The notes under the pieces: model-generated
Seen by the model: the letters and a program-made list of their open reading frames with translations, nothing else
The model's database searches: none
What the model was told of the DNA's origin: nothing
DNA from: Bodonicaedibacter sp963693005
GTDB lineage: Bacteria; Pseudomonadota; Alphaproteobacteria; UBA6184
Length of the DNA stretch: 64,000 bases
Direction of reading: 5' to 3'
Assembly: GCA_963693005.1 (NCBI GenBank)
Contig: OY843726.1
Coordinates: 1 to 64,000 of the forward strand
Program-made: the position numbers and the translations under genes
Part shown: positions 36,080 to 44,253 of the stretch, one piece after another
How positions within the stretch are numbered: the stretch's first letter is position 1
How the letters are laid out: the number at the start of each line of letters is the position of its first letter

Positions 36080-37306
36080 ATGGCGATAGAGATATTGATG
36101 CCGGCCCTTTCTCCGACGATGGAAGAGGGAAATCTTGTTAACTGGTTAAAAAAAGAAGGTGATTCTATTGCTGCAGGCGATGTGATTGCTGAAATCGAAA
36201 CTGATAAGGCTACCATGGAAGTGGAAGCTGTTGATGAGGGTATTTTAGGGAAAATATTGGTAGCAGCAGGTTCCGAGTCTGTAAAAGTAAATGCGCTGAT
36301 AGCGTTGCTGTTGGAAGAAGGAGAAGAGTCATCGGTTTTAGATGGGTATTCTTTGGGAGACTCGTCTGAGGCAGAAGCTCCTAGAGTTATTCCAATAGTG
36401 GAAAAAGAGGTTCTTCGCCCTAGAGTTGAGGGCTCCCCAAAAGATGGTTTTGAAGGTCGAGTATTTGCCACTCCTTTAGCAAGGCGTATGGCTGAACAAA
36501 AGGGGATAAATATTGCGTCAATATCAGGGTCAGGCCCTCATGGGCGTATTATAAAATCAGATGTAGGGAGTTATCAAGCTTCTGCTGATGACAGAAGAGC
36601 GTCAAATGCATTTGCAACTGCTGGGCCTGAGGATGTTAAGTTATCTAACATGCGCAAAGTAATTGCAAAGCGACTAACTGAATCCAAGCAAGAAATCCCG
36701 CATTTTTATCTAACTGTTGGGTGTGAGCTTGATGCATTATTAGCAGTCCGTAGTGACATAAACTCAGCTCGTGAAAAAGAGGGGCGTATTAGTGTTAATG
36801 ATTTTGTGATTAAAGCGCTTGCTACGGCAATGATGATGACACCAGATGCGAATGTAATGTGGATGGGAGACTCTATGCGTCACTTTAATACATTCGACTT
36901 GTCTGTAGCTGTAGCAATTGAGGGTGGCTTAGTAACCCCAATTATTAAGCAGGCGGAAATGAAAACATTGTCACAAATTTCAACTGAAATGAGAGACCTT
37001 GCTGCTAGAGCAAAAGAAGGAAAACTGAAGCCCGAAGAATTTCAAGGTGGGTCTTTTAGTTTGTCGAATTTGGGGATGTTTGGGGTAGATGAGTTCAATG
37101 CCATTATTAACCCTCCTCAGGCGGGAATTTTAGCTGTTGGAGCAGGGGTAGAGCAAGCGGTTGTTAAAGGGAGCGAAATATCAGTTGCTACGATTATGCG
37201 GGCGACTTTGTCAGTAGACCATCGAGCTATTGATGGGGCAGTTGGGGCGAAGTTGTTGGCTAATTTTAAAAAGTTAATTGAAAATCCAGTTAGAATGCTT
37301 GTATAG
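36080..37306 (+). CDS. pdhC: Pyruvate dehydrogenase E2, dihydrolipoamide acetyltransferase
   Basis: The 408-residue core subunit transfers the acetyl group to CoA. In order: one lipoyl domain with ETDKATMEVEA (lipoyl lysine K43), a linker, the peripheral-subunit-binding domain ATPLARRMAEQKGINIASI (about 131-165), and the catalytic domain ending in SVDHRAIDGAVGAKLL with the catalytic histidine near 380. It starts a new unit after the two terminators. sixA follows 9 nt later. Confidence 0.96.
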   Translation: MAIEILMPALSPTMEEGNLVNWLKKEGDSIAAGDVIAEIETDKATMEVEAVDEGILGKILVAAGSESVKVNALIALLLEEGEESSVLDGYSLGDSSEAEAPRVIPIVEKEVLRPRVEGSPKDGFEGRVFATPLARRMAEQKGINIASISGSGPHGRIIKSDVGSYQASADDRRASNAFATAGPEDVKLSNMRKVIAKRLTESKQEIPHFYLTVGCELDALLAVRSDINSAREKEGRISVNDFVIKALATAMMMTPDANVMWMGDSMRHFNTFDLSVAVAIEGGLVTPIIKQAEMKTLSQISTEMRDLAARAKEGKLKPEEFQGGSFSLSNLGMFGVDEFNAIINPPQAGILAVGAGVEQAVVKGSEISVATIMRATLSVDHRAIDGAVGAKLLANFKKLIENPVRMLV

Positions 37307-37314
37307 GGCTTTAT

Positions 37315-37842
37315 ATGTCACATAAAACACTTTGTCTAATGCGACACAGTCAGGCTGTCGTTGAGTTGTCTGAAGAAATTACTAAAGATGTAGATAAGCC
37401 GTTAACGGATGCTGGAATTCATCAACTAGATTTTGTCCGATCGTTCATTAAGGAAAATGCTATATTTCCTGATCTTGTGTTGTGTTCCTCTTCAGCAAGA
37501 ACTAGGCAAACTTTAGAGTGGATTCAAGAAGCATTGGGTTCTACAATAAAAGTTGAATATATAGAAGACCTTTACGGTACTAATGTCGATGGGCTAATTG
37601 AAAAGATTACTAGTGTTGATGATAGTTATCAAACTCTTATGATTATTGGTCATAATCCATCTATTAGTGATTCAATGCAGCGTTTAGCTACAAGAGCTTT
37701 GAACTTTAAAGAAGTTTTGATTAATCTACCGGCGCAGCCATCACAATTAGTAATGTTTGATAGTGAGTCGGAGAAATGGGCAGATTTTGAAACTTTTCCG
37801 GTTCGTATTCGCAAGGTGTTTGAGCCGGAGTACAACGTATAG
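37315..37842 (+). CDS. SixA-like histidine phosphatase
   Basis: The 175-residue protein has the RH motif at R10-H11 (TLCLMRHSQA), a SSARTRQTLEW element and IIGHNPSISD, the three hallmarks of the SixA branch of the histidine phosphatase superfamily. SixA dephosphorylates phosphohistidine on histidine-containing carrier proteins. The target here is unknown. It lies between pdhC and gpmI on the same strand with short gaps. Confidence 0.85.
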   Translation: MSHKTLCLMRHSQAVVELSEEITKDVDKPLTDAGIHQLDFVRSFIKENAIFPDLVLCSSSARTRQTLEWIQEALGSTIKVEYIEDLYGTNVDGLIEKITSVDDSYQTLMIIGHNPSISDSMQRLATRALNFKEVLINLPAQPSQLVMFDSESEKWADFETFPVRIRKVFEPEYNV

Positions 37843-37903
37843 AATAGAGGTTTGGGATCGATTTTCATAAAAAATCCATTACACTAAAGAAAAGTAGTAG
37901 TTG

Positions 37904-39415
37904 ATGAAGAAGACGTTCGTATTGGCAATAGTAGATGGGTGGGGTGTGTCAGATGAGTTGGCAAACAATGCTATCTCTATGGCAAAAACTCCCACTTATG
38001 ATCGACTTTTGTCAGAGTATCCCGTTACTACCTTACAAGCTTCAGGATCAGAAGTAGGCTTGCCAAATGGCCAGATGGGTAACTCTGAGGTCGGGCACTT
38101 AACGATTGGAGCCGGCCGGGTAGTTCCTCAAACCTTGGTTCGCATGGATAAAATGCTTTTGAACTCTAGCGAGCCATTCATAGATTCTCAATTTTTAAAA
38201 TCATTAGTGCGAAAAGCTCAGCATATGGGGTCGGCCGTCCATTTAATGGGGTTGCTCTCTCCTGGAGGGGTTCATAGCCATCAAGCACATATTGAAGTGA
38301 TCTATGATTATTTAAAAGATCACGGAATTGATGTATATATGCATGCATTTTTGGACGGAAGAGATACTGGACCAAAATCGGCAGTTGAGTGGGTGGGTGA
38401 ATTCTGTAGTGGGGAAAAACGCGCTATTACTACCATGTCTGGTCGATATTATGCAATGGATAGAGACCAAAATTGGGATCGAATAGAAAAGTCTTATGCA
38501 GTAATGGCGAATGCTTTAGGAGAAACATTTGAACATCCTATAAAGTATATTCAGAATGTTTATGATCAAGGTGGGGGAGATGAATTTATTTTACCTGCTT
38601 ATTTCAAAGGCTATAATGGTATTTCTGACGGTGATATGCTTATTTGTATGAACTTTCGATCAGATCGTGTTCAACAAATATTAGAGGCTTTTTTAAATCC
38701 AGAGTTTAAAGTGTTTTCTCGTCGACCGATCTTTTTTTCAAAAGCGTTAGGCATGGTGTCTTACTCTGAAAAATTAGATGAGGTTATGGATAAGTTGTTG
38801 TCTCCCAACTCCTTAAAAAACACCTTAGGCGAGTGGATATCCAAACAAGGGCTTAGCCAACTACGGCTTGCAGAAACTGAGAAATACGCACATGTTACTT
38901 TTTTTCTAAACGGAGGGAGAGAAGAAAACTTTTTGAATGAAGATAGAGAGTTGATTTCTTCTAAGAAGGTTAAGACTTATGACCAGTGCCCAGAAATGTC
39001 GGCAAAGGATCTGACCCAATCAGTAATTGAGGGCATAGGAAAATATGATTTAATTGTAGTGAACTATGCCAATGCTGATATGGTTGGGCATACGGGCGTT
39101 ATGGATGCAGCAATACAAGCAGTAGAATGCTTAGATCAAGAGTTTCTACTTTTGGAAAAAGCTATTTTAGACAATGACGCATGTATGATTATTACCTCAG
39201 ATCATGGTAACATCGAAAGCATGTGGAACTCTAAAACTAACCATCAAAATACGGCGCACACTTTAAACTCAGTGCCCATGATTATTGTTCAAAATAAAGG
39301 CCGAGCTAAATTTCGTTTGAATTGTGGAAAGTTGGCGGATGTTGCGCCAACTTTGTTAAATCTAATGGAAGTGCAGTTACCTGAAGAAATGGAGGGTAAG
39401 TGTTTAATAGTTTAA
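37904..39415 (+). CDS. gpmI: Phosphoglycerate mutase, cofactor-independent (2,3-BPG-independent)
   Basis: The 503-residue Mn2+-dependent enzyme interconverts 3- and 2-phosphoglycerate. ATG 37904 follows an in-frame TTG and matches the family start (MKKTFVLAIVDGWGV). The metal-binding serine lies in QMGNSEVGHLTIG, with GRDTGPKSA, NFRSDRVQQI and TSDHGNIESM further on, all alkaline-phosphatase-superfamily elements of GpmI. Its end overlaps the next gene by 16 nt, the frequent gpmI-envC-ctpA order. Confidence 0.95.
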   Translation: MKKTFVLAIVDGWGVSDELANNAISMAKTPTYDRLLSEYPVTTLQASGSEVGLPNGQMGNSEVGHLTIGAGRVVPQTLVRMDKMLLNSSEPFIDSQFLKSLVRKAQHMGSAVHLMGLLSPGGVHSHQAHIEVIYDYLKDHGIDVYMHAFLDGRDTGPKSAVEWVGEFCSGEKRAITTMSGRYYAMDRDQNWDRIEKSYAVMANALGETFEHPIKYIQNVYDQGGGDEFILPAYFKGYNGISDGDMLICMNFRSDRVQQILEAFLNPEFKVFSRRPIFFSKALGMVSYSEKLDEVMDKLLSPNSLKNTLGEWISKQGLSQLRLAETEKYAHVTFFLNGGREENFLNEDRELISSKKVKTYDQCPEMSAKDLTQSVIEGIGKYDLIVVNYANADMVGHTGVMDAAIQAVECLDQEFLLLEKAILDNDACMIITSDHGNIESMWNSKTNHQNTAHTLNSVPMIIVQNKGRAKFRLNCGKLADVAPTLLNLMEVQLPEEMEGKCLIV

Positions 39416-40065
39416 CGATTTTAGTTATATTTTTTTATTGTGATTTTTCGTGTTTGTCAGCAAAGTCCGACTATAGAGACGGCGCATTAACTGAAAATGT
39501 GAATTATCAAAGAATACAGTCGGCTAGTTTGAGTGCAAACAAGCATTTGCTGGATCAAGGTCGACTTTCTCTTGTACTTGGTCGAAGAATCAACCATCAA
39601 AGTTTTCAAAAGGTATCTGATCAACAAAAGGGGCGGGATAAAAATAAGGCTTCTGATCAACTAGTTGTTTCTAAGGCTATAAACAAACCTACTGCAGTAC
39701 AGTTAGATTGGACAATAATGCCCCCTATAAAATCACATGTAAAATACTGGTTTGGAGAAGGTGAGGGTAAGTTATCAAAGGGTATTGTTTATGGGGTATT
39801 GGTAGATCAAATCGTATACGCACCAATTGATGGAGAGATAGTTTTTGCAGGGGTTGTGAAAGATTTTGGTTATGTAGTGATGATTGAGAAGGATCATCAA
39901 AATTTAGTGTTGCTTTCAGGTATCAGTTATTTAAAGGTTAGCAACGGAGATATTGTGTACCGTGGACAGGGTATAGGCACTATGGTAAAAGGTGGTAGTC
40001 TTTATTTAGAATTTAGAAATTCGGGGTTTCCAGTAGACCCTAAGCAAATGTTGGCGTCAGGTTAA
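39400..40065 (+). CDS. EnvC-like LytM-domain protein (degenerate peptidase M23)
   Basis: The 221-residue exported protein is N-terminal hydrophobic and starts from GTG 39400 inside the end of gpmI, with GGAGGG just upstream. The C-terminal LytM fold is recognisable (VYAPIDGEIVFAG, YGYVVMIEKDH-like FGYVVMIEKDH, SNGDIVYRGQGIG, YLEFRNSGFPVDP). The metal ligands are gone: the usual HLHFE is LYLEF. That matches EnvC, an inactive LytM protein that activates amidases at the division site. It is much shorter than EnvC because most of the coiled coil is absent. Confidence 0.7.
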   Translation: MFNSLTILVIFFYCDFSCLSAKSDYRDGALTENVNYQRIQSASLSANKHLLDQGRLSLVLGRRINHQSFQKVSDQQKGRDKNKASDQLVVSKAINKPTAVQLDWTIMPPIKSHVKYWFGEGEGKLSKGIVYGVLVDQIVYAPIDGEIVFAGVVKDFGYVVMIEKDHQNLVLLSGISYLKVSNGDIVYRGQGIGTMVKGGSLYLEFRNSGFPVDPKQMLASG

Positions 40066-40069
40066 GGTA

Positions 40070-41548
40070 ATGAATATAAAAAACAAATTAATTTTACTAA
40101 GTATTGTAGTTGCTATTACTTCAAAGATTATTTCGCTTGAGGCAATGTCATCAAAAACTGAACAAGAGAATATTGAAGCAGTAGAAAACACATCTGATAC
40201 AGAGTTAGACAAAAGTTCTGATAATGAGAAATCAATCAAGCAAAACCATTCGAAAATGGATGTGTTACGGGATGTGTTGTTTCCCCAAATATACAGTGTG
40301 ATACAGCAGCACTATGTAGAAGAGCCGGACAAAGAAACTATGATTCAAGGGGCAATAAATGGAATGTTGTCTGCATTAGACCCGCATTCAAGTTATATGA
40401 ATCCAAAAGAATACAAGGAGTTTCGAAGCCATACTCAAGGGTCGATGATTGGTGTCGGAATTCAAATTGTTCCGGATCGAGGAGCAATTAGAGTAATTGC
40501 TCCTATAGAAGATACGCCGGCACATCGTGCGGAGATTAAACCTGGTGATTTTATTATCAAAATCGACAATGAATATGTTTTCGGTATGGGAATTGATGAA
40601 GCTATTAGAAAATTGAGAGGCGCTAAAGCAGGAACGTCAGTAAACGTTACTATTTCCAGAAAAGGAGAGAACCTAGATAAAAAATTATGTAGAGAAGAGA
40701 TAAAAATCAACTCGATCAAATGGGGGACTTTTCATAATGTAGGATATATTCGAATTAGCACTTTTGACGAAGTAGCACCCAAAGACTTTATTGCGGCGGT
40801 AAAATCAATAAAAAAGCAATTAGGTAAAGACTTACAAGGCTTGGTGATAGATGTGCGATTTAATCCAGGAGGGTTGTTAAACGAGTGTGCAGAAATTTGT
40901 AATCAACTTTTGGATAAAGGCGTAGTTGTTTCTTCAAAGGGACGATCTGAAGGTCAGGAAACAATGTTTGAAGTTAAGCCGACGGGCTTAACCAAGGGAA
41001 TTCCTTTAGTTGTTTTGTTGGATGAGGGATCTGCGTCTGCGTCTGAAATCTTGGCGGCAGCGGTACAAGATCATAAGAGAGGTTTGGTTTTGGGTGTGCA
41101 AAGTTATGGTAAGGGAACTGTACAAGTCGTAGTGCCTTTTGGGGGTAAAAAAGGTAATTTTCCTCAAGGAGAAGAATTTGCAGCGTTGAAAGAGGAACGT
41201 GCTATTCGATTAACTATTGCACGCTACTATACGCCGAATAGCCGTTCAATTCAGGGAAAAGGTGTGACCCCAGACATTGTAGTTGAGCCATCTAAGATTG
41301 AGAAGCTCGATCGTGCGGATGCCTTTAGAGAGAGTGACTACAAACACGCTTTAGATGCCACAGAAACTGAACGCCGACGCGATAAGTTTTTAAATGAAGA
41401 AAAAAAGAAAGCAGAAAAAAAAGAGCCTGCTAGACATCGAGTGGTGAAGAAACAGTTAGATAAAGAGCGTATGACGGAAATGTATGAAGAGGACTATCAG
41501 TTTTTGCGGGCCGTTGATACGGTAAAAGCTTTAGGTTTGTATCATTGA
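40070..41548 (+). CDS. ctpA: Carboxyl-terminal processing protease (S41)
   Basis: The 492-residue periplasmic protease has an N-terminal signal/anchor, then SYMNPKEYKEFRSHTQGSM, a PDZ domain (about 140-220, GDFIIKIDNEYVFGM), and the S41 catalytic core with DEGSASASEILAAAVQ (serine near 322) and SYGKGTVQVV (lysine near 347) as the Ser-Lys dyad. The C-terminal 60 residues are strongly charged. It is encoded 4 nt after the EnvC-like gene, and both may act on the cell envelope. Its end overlaps the convergent small pilus-like gene by 7 nt. Confidence 0.93.
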   Translation: MNIKNKLILLSIVVAITSKIISLEAMSSKTEQENIEAVENTSDTELDKSSDNEKSIKQNHSKMDVLRDVLFPQIYSVIQQHYVEEPDKETMIQGAINGMLSALDPHSSYMNPKEYKEFRSHTQGSMIGVGIQIVPDRGAIRVIAPIEDTPAHRAEIKPGDFIIKIDNEYVFGMGIDEAIRKLRGAKAGTSVNVTISRKGENLDKKLCREEIKINSIKWGTFHNVGYIRISTFDEVAPKDFIAAVKSIKKQLGKDLQGLVIDVRFNPGGLLNECAEICNQLLDKGVVVSSKGRSEGQETMFEVKPTGLTKGIPLVVLLDEGSASASEILAAAVQDHKRGLVLGVQSYGKGTVQVVVPFGGKKGNFPQGEEFAALKEERAIRLTIARYYTPNSRSIQGKGVTPDIVVEPSKIEKLDRADAFRESDYKHALDATETERRRDKFLNEEKKKAEKKEPARHRVVKKQLDKERMTEMYEEDYQFLRAVDTVKALGLYH

Positions 41549-41868
41549 TTGCTGTCTTCTGGAGGATGTAAGCGGTCATTGACTTCTAGAGTGAAGTTAT
41601 ACCAGGCGTCGTCAATTTTCCATTGTCCGCTTACTACTTTAGGACCCACGGAGCTTACTTTTAACCACTTAGGTATTTTGTTGCGAGTGATCGTATGCTG
41701 ATTAATCCATAGCGTCCATCTTTTTTCGTCTAAATATAGGATACCATGCAAACATAGAGACTCATCTTCCTCCTGAAGGAGGGGCGAGTTTTGCTGCATT
41801 AGAGAAACAGGAGCTGCCATAGTGGTGTAGCTTATTAGGCATATCAGCTTTAAGTATAGATTTTTCAT
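41542..41868 (-). CDS. Small exported protein, PilP/GspB-like
   Basis: The 108-residue protein has a signal peptide (MKNLYLKLICLISYTTMAAP) and then LCLHGILYLDEKRWTLWINQ followed by VVSGQWKI. This resembles the L-x-G-I-L-Y...W-x-V-W-x-N beta-domain of secretion and pilus alignment proteins (GspB/PilP-like). Its ATG overlaps the stop of the upstream gene (ATGA). Position after a PilO-like and a PilM/N-like gene supports the reading, but no single motif is decisive. Confidence 0.4.
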   Translation of the reverse strand: MKNLYLKLICLISYTTMAAPVSLMQQNSPLLQEEDESLCLHGILYLDEKRWTLWINQHTITRNKIPKWLKVSSVGPKVVSGQWKIDDAWYNFTLEVNDRLHPPEDSNQ

Positions 41869-42464
41869 GGAGCTAGAGATAATTGTTGATAATAGAAATT
41901 ACCTGAACAGTGTCCAGTTTTTTGAGAAGTGTTGTCTTTTTTCATATTAATCTCATAAATTTTCCCATAGCCCCAAATTTGTGGTTGGGTGAGTATAGCA
42001 TGCATGAGTTTAAGAATTTCATAATCAGGAATATGCCTAAAAGCAAAGTTCATATTGTGAGTAGTAGTTTGAGGGGTGGTTTGAGGAGTGTTTGGTAGCG
42101 TGTTAAGGGTGAATTTATGCGATTCTGGCATCGCTTTTTTTATGGAGTCGCTTATTTGTGGCATTGTCTTTAATGGAAGAAAAGCACCCGACTCCTTTGC
42201 GATTTTTTGAAGTATATTGTGAGCAGTTTCTTCGCGTAATAATAGTTGCTTTTGTTTTAAGATTTTTGATAAGTGCTTTGTTGTGTTTATAATTTCACTA
42301 AAGGAACTAGTGTATAGATGTAGAGATAGACTAAGTAGTATTAATAATAAGCTGACTGCTAAAATATTCATGTGCGTTCTGAGCAAAGGGTTTTTATGTA
42401 GTAGCTTGAGGCTATTAAATAACTTTCTAGTGTGTGAGTTGAGAGAAGTCATGAGAGGATCCAT
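41865..42464 (-). CDS. PilO/GspM-like protein
   Basis: About 199 residues from ATG 42464 (ATG 42452 also possible; the frame is open up to 42518 inside the previous gene). One transmembrane helix (about 32-55, MNILAVSLLLILLSLSLHLY), then a coiled coil (EIINTTKHLSKILKQKQLLL) and a small mixed domain. This is the layout of PilO/GspM, inner-membrane alignment proteins of type IV pili and type II secretion. Sequence identity is low, so the call rests on layout and neighbours. Confidence 0.4.
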   Translation of the reverse strand: MDPLMTSLNSHTRKLFNSLKLLHKNPLLRTHMNILAVSLLLILLSLSLHLYTSSFSEIINTTKHLSKILKQKQLLLREETAHNILQKIAKESGAFLPLKTMPQISDSIKKAMPESHKFTLNTLPNTPQTTPQTTTHNMNFAFRHIPDYEILKLMHAILTQPQIWGYGKIYEINMKKDNTSQKTGHCSGNFYYQQLSLAP

Positions 42465-43635
42465 TAAAGTGTAATTTGTATTGGAGATGGGGTGCTTTAG
42501 TGTCAGTTTCCACTTCAATTTTAGTATTGAAACTAGTTCTTAGTTTTTGTAATAAAAATTCACTTTTTCTAGCGATGTTTTTTTTAGGAATCCAACATAT
42601 GCAAGCTGAGTAGTGCTGAGGTTGGGTGGTCGAAGCTTTGATAAGAATACTGGAAACATGACCACTCCTTAATAAAAGACTGGCAAGTTCTCTAAAAAAA
42701 AGTGTGACTGGGAAGCGATTGTTTTTAAACTCTTTCCATATGCGCATTTTATCGATTTGACTTTGAGATACAGAAATTAATTTATTAATTTGCTGGAGAG
42801 AGGAGAGTTGTTTTTTCTGAATAGTAAGTAAAGGCGGGGATAAAAATATTTTAAACACTTGATTTGATAGGGTGTTTGTTACAAAAAAACATGCCATGCT
42901 CGCAGCTAATAGGCTTCCCATGCGTAGTTTTTTGTGAGTTCTGTATAGTTTTCTTACTTCAATTGAATGGGTTATTGATATGGATCTGGGGGCAGTTTGA
43001 GGTATAGAAAGTAGATGGTTTTCCCAGCTTTCTTCTTTAGTAAAATCAGAGTGAGAAAAAATGGGAATTTGTTGCTTGGGTGAGATGAAACTTATCCATC
43101 TTTCAACTTCATTTTCTTGGCAGCAATAGATAATTTTAGGAGAATGAGACTCAAAGAAAATGCTTTGAAACTTTTTTTCAATAGATGGTATTTTCACTAC
43201 GCAACAGGGTTCTTTTATATCAAAAAAATTACTGAATACTGGGGCAATAGTAGATTGAATTGATTGAATAATTATATTATTGGATACAAGCAATTTTAAC
43301 AAATCTTGAGTGTTTGGGGGAATCTTTGTTTGAAGATGAATTAAGTTAGACTTTAATTGAATTAGTTGAGAAAGATCATGCTTAGATTTACTATTGAGAA
43401 GTCGTTGCTTAACTTGGTAGCGATGTATAAAATTCATGCCAGTAAGGTCAATAGAAGATATAGAGGCATCGGGGGTATCGACATAAATATGTAGGGGGGT
43501 GGTTTTTGGAATTTGCCCAAGATATCTGAGAACTTTCTCGGAACTATCGTAAATAGCAATGGTGTTTGATTGATCCGGAGATCGTGCAATAACAGTATGG
43601 TTTCTAAGGATAATCTTGATGGCACGTTTTTGCAT
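42427..43635 (-). CDS. PilM/PilN- or GspL-like fusion protein
   Basis: The 402-residue protein has a cytoplasmic N-terminal region (about 1-230) without recognisable nucleotide motifs, one transmembrane helix near 238-258 (MGSLLAASMACFFVTNTL), a coiled coil (IQKKQLSSLQQINKLISVSQ) and a C-terminal ferredoxin-like segment. A cytoplasmic actin-like domain plus helix plus periplasmic domain is the plan of GspL or fused PilM-PilN. It heads a three-gene minus-strand set overlapping the next gene. No secretin, ATPase or pilin gene is nearby. Confidence 0.4.
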   Translation of the reverse strand: MQKRAIKIILRNHTVIARSPDQSNTIAIYDSSEKVLRYLGQIPKTTPLHIYVDTPDASISSIDLTGMNFIHRYQVKQRLLNSKSKHDLSQLIQLKSNLIHLQTKIPPNTQDLLKLLVSNNIIIQSIQSTIAPVFSNFFDIKEPCCVVKIPSIEKKFQSIFFESHSPKIIYCCQENEVERWISFISPKQQIPIFSHSDFTKEESWENHLLSIPQTAPRSISITHSIEVRKLYRTHKKLRMGSLLAASMACFFVTNTLSNQVFKIFLSPPLLTIQKKQLSSLQQINKLISVSQSQIDKMRIWKEFKNNRFPVTLFFRELASLLLRSGHVSSILIKASTTQPQHYSACICWIPKKNIARKSEFLLQKLRTSFNTKIEVETDTKAPHLQYKLHFNGSSHDFSQLTH

Positions 43636-43754
43636 GGTGCTTTTTTATTTTTGAGAGTAACAATAAAAGATTAACGCTTTATTGTTCAGTTTTTCGTTGA
43701 TTGAAAAAGGGTTGAAGGATAGGATATTAAAAAAGAATAATAAAAGGTGTTCTT

Positions 43755-44192
43755 ATGATTTCTGCATGTCTTGACGAAAAAATTCTAGATCTTTCCGAGG
43801 AATATTCGCCTGAGGATGATTTTCAGTTTATGGGGGGGAATATGCGGGAATACTTTCGTTTGAAGTTATTAGATTGGCGCAAAGAACTGACCGCAGAATA
43901 TACAAGAGCAGTTCTGGAACTACAGCAGCAGACTCTTAATGAGGCTGACCCAAATGACCGAGCTACGACCGAAGTTGACATGCGAATGACGATGCGTTCA
44001 ATGGACCGAGAGCGCAAGCTAATTAATAAAATCGATGAAGCATTGCTGCGAATAAAAAATGGTACTTACGGCTATTGTGAGCAAACTGGCGATAAAATTG
44101 AAGTCGCTAGACTAAAAGTTCGCCCAGTTGCAACGCTATGTTTTAAGGCTCAAGAAGCGTTAGAACGTATTGAAAAAGTTCATAGAGACTAA
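43755..44192 (+). CDS. dksA: RNA polymerase-binding transcription factor DksA
   Basis: The 145-residue protein inserts a coiled coil into the RNA polymerase secondary channel and works with ppGpp. The coiled coil (about 30-95) contains NEADPNDRATTEVDMRM with the acidic DxxDxA-type tip, and the C-terminal finger reads GYCEQTGDKIEVARLKVRP. Only C108 and C129 remain of the four zinc ligands, as in alphaproteobacterial DksA forms that work without a full zinc site. Confidence 0.93.
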   Translation: MISACLDEKILDLSEEYSPEDDFQFMGGNMREYFRLKLLDWRKELTAEYTRAVLELQQQTLNEADPNDRATTEVDMRMTMRSMDRERKLINKIDEALLRIKNGTYGYCEQTGDKIEVARLKVRPVATLCFKAQEALERIEKVHRD

Positions 44193-44196
44193 AAAG

Positions 44197-44225
44197 TTGA
44201 CTTTTTATGCTCTTGTCCATATTAA
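44197..44225 (+). promoter_or_regulatory. Putative promoter of the OTU-like gene
   Basis: TTGACT (44197-44202), a 17-nt spacer and TATTAA (44220-44225), starting 5 nt after the dksA stop and 29 nt before the ATG. So the OTU-like gene has its own promoter. Confidence 0.65.
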
Positions 44226-44253
44226 TTGAATATTACATTAGGGCTTTTAGTTT

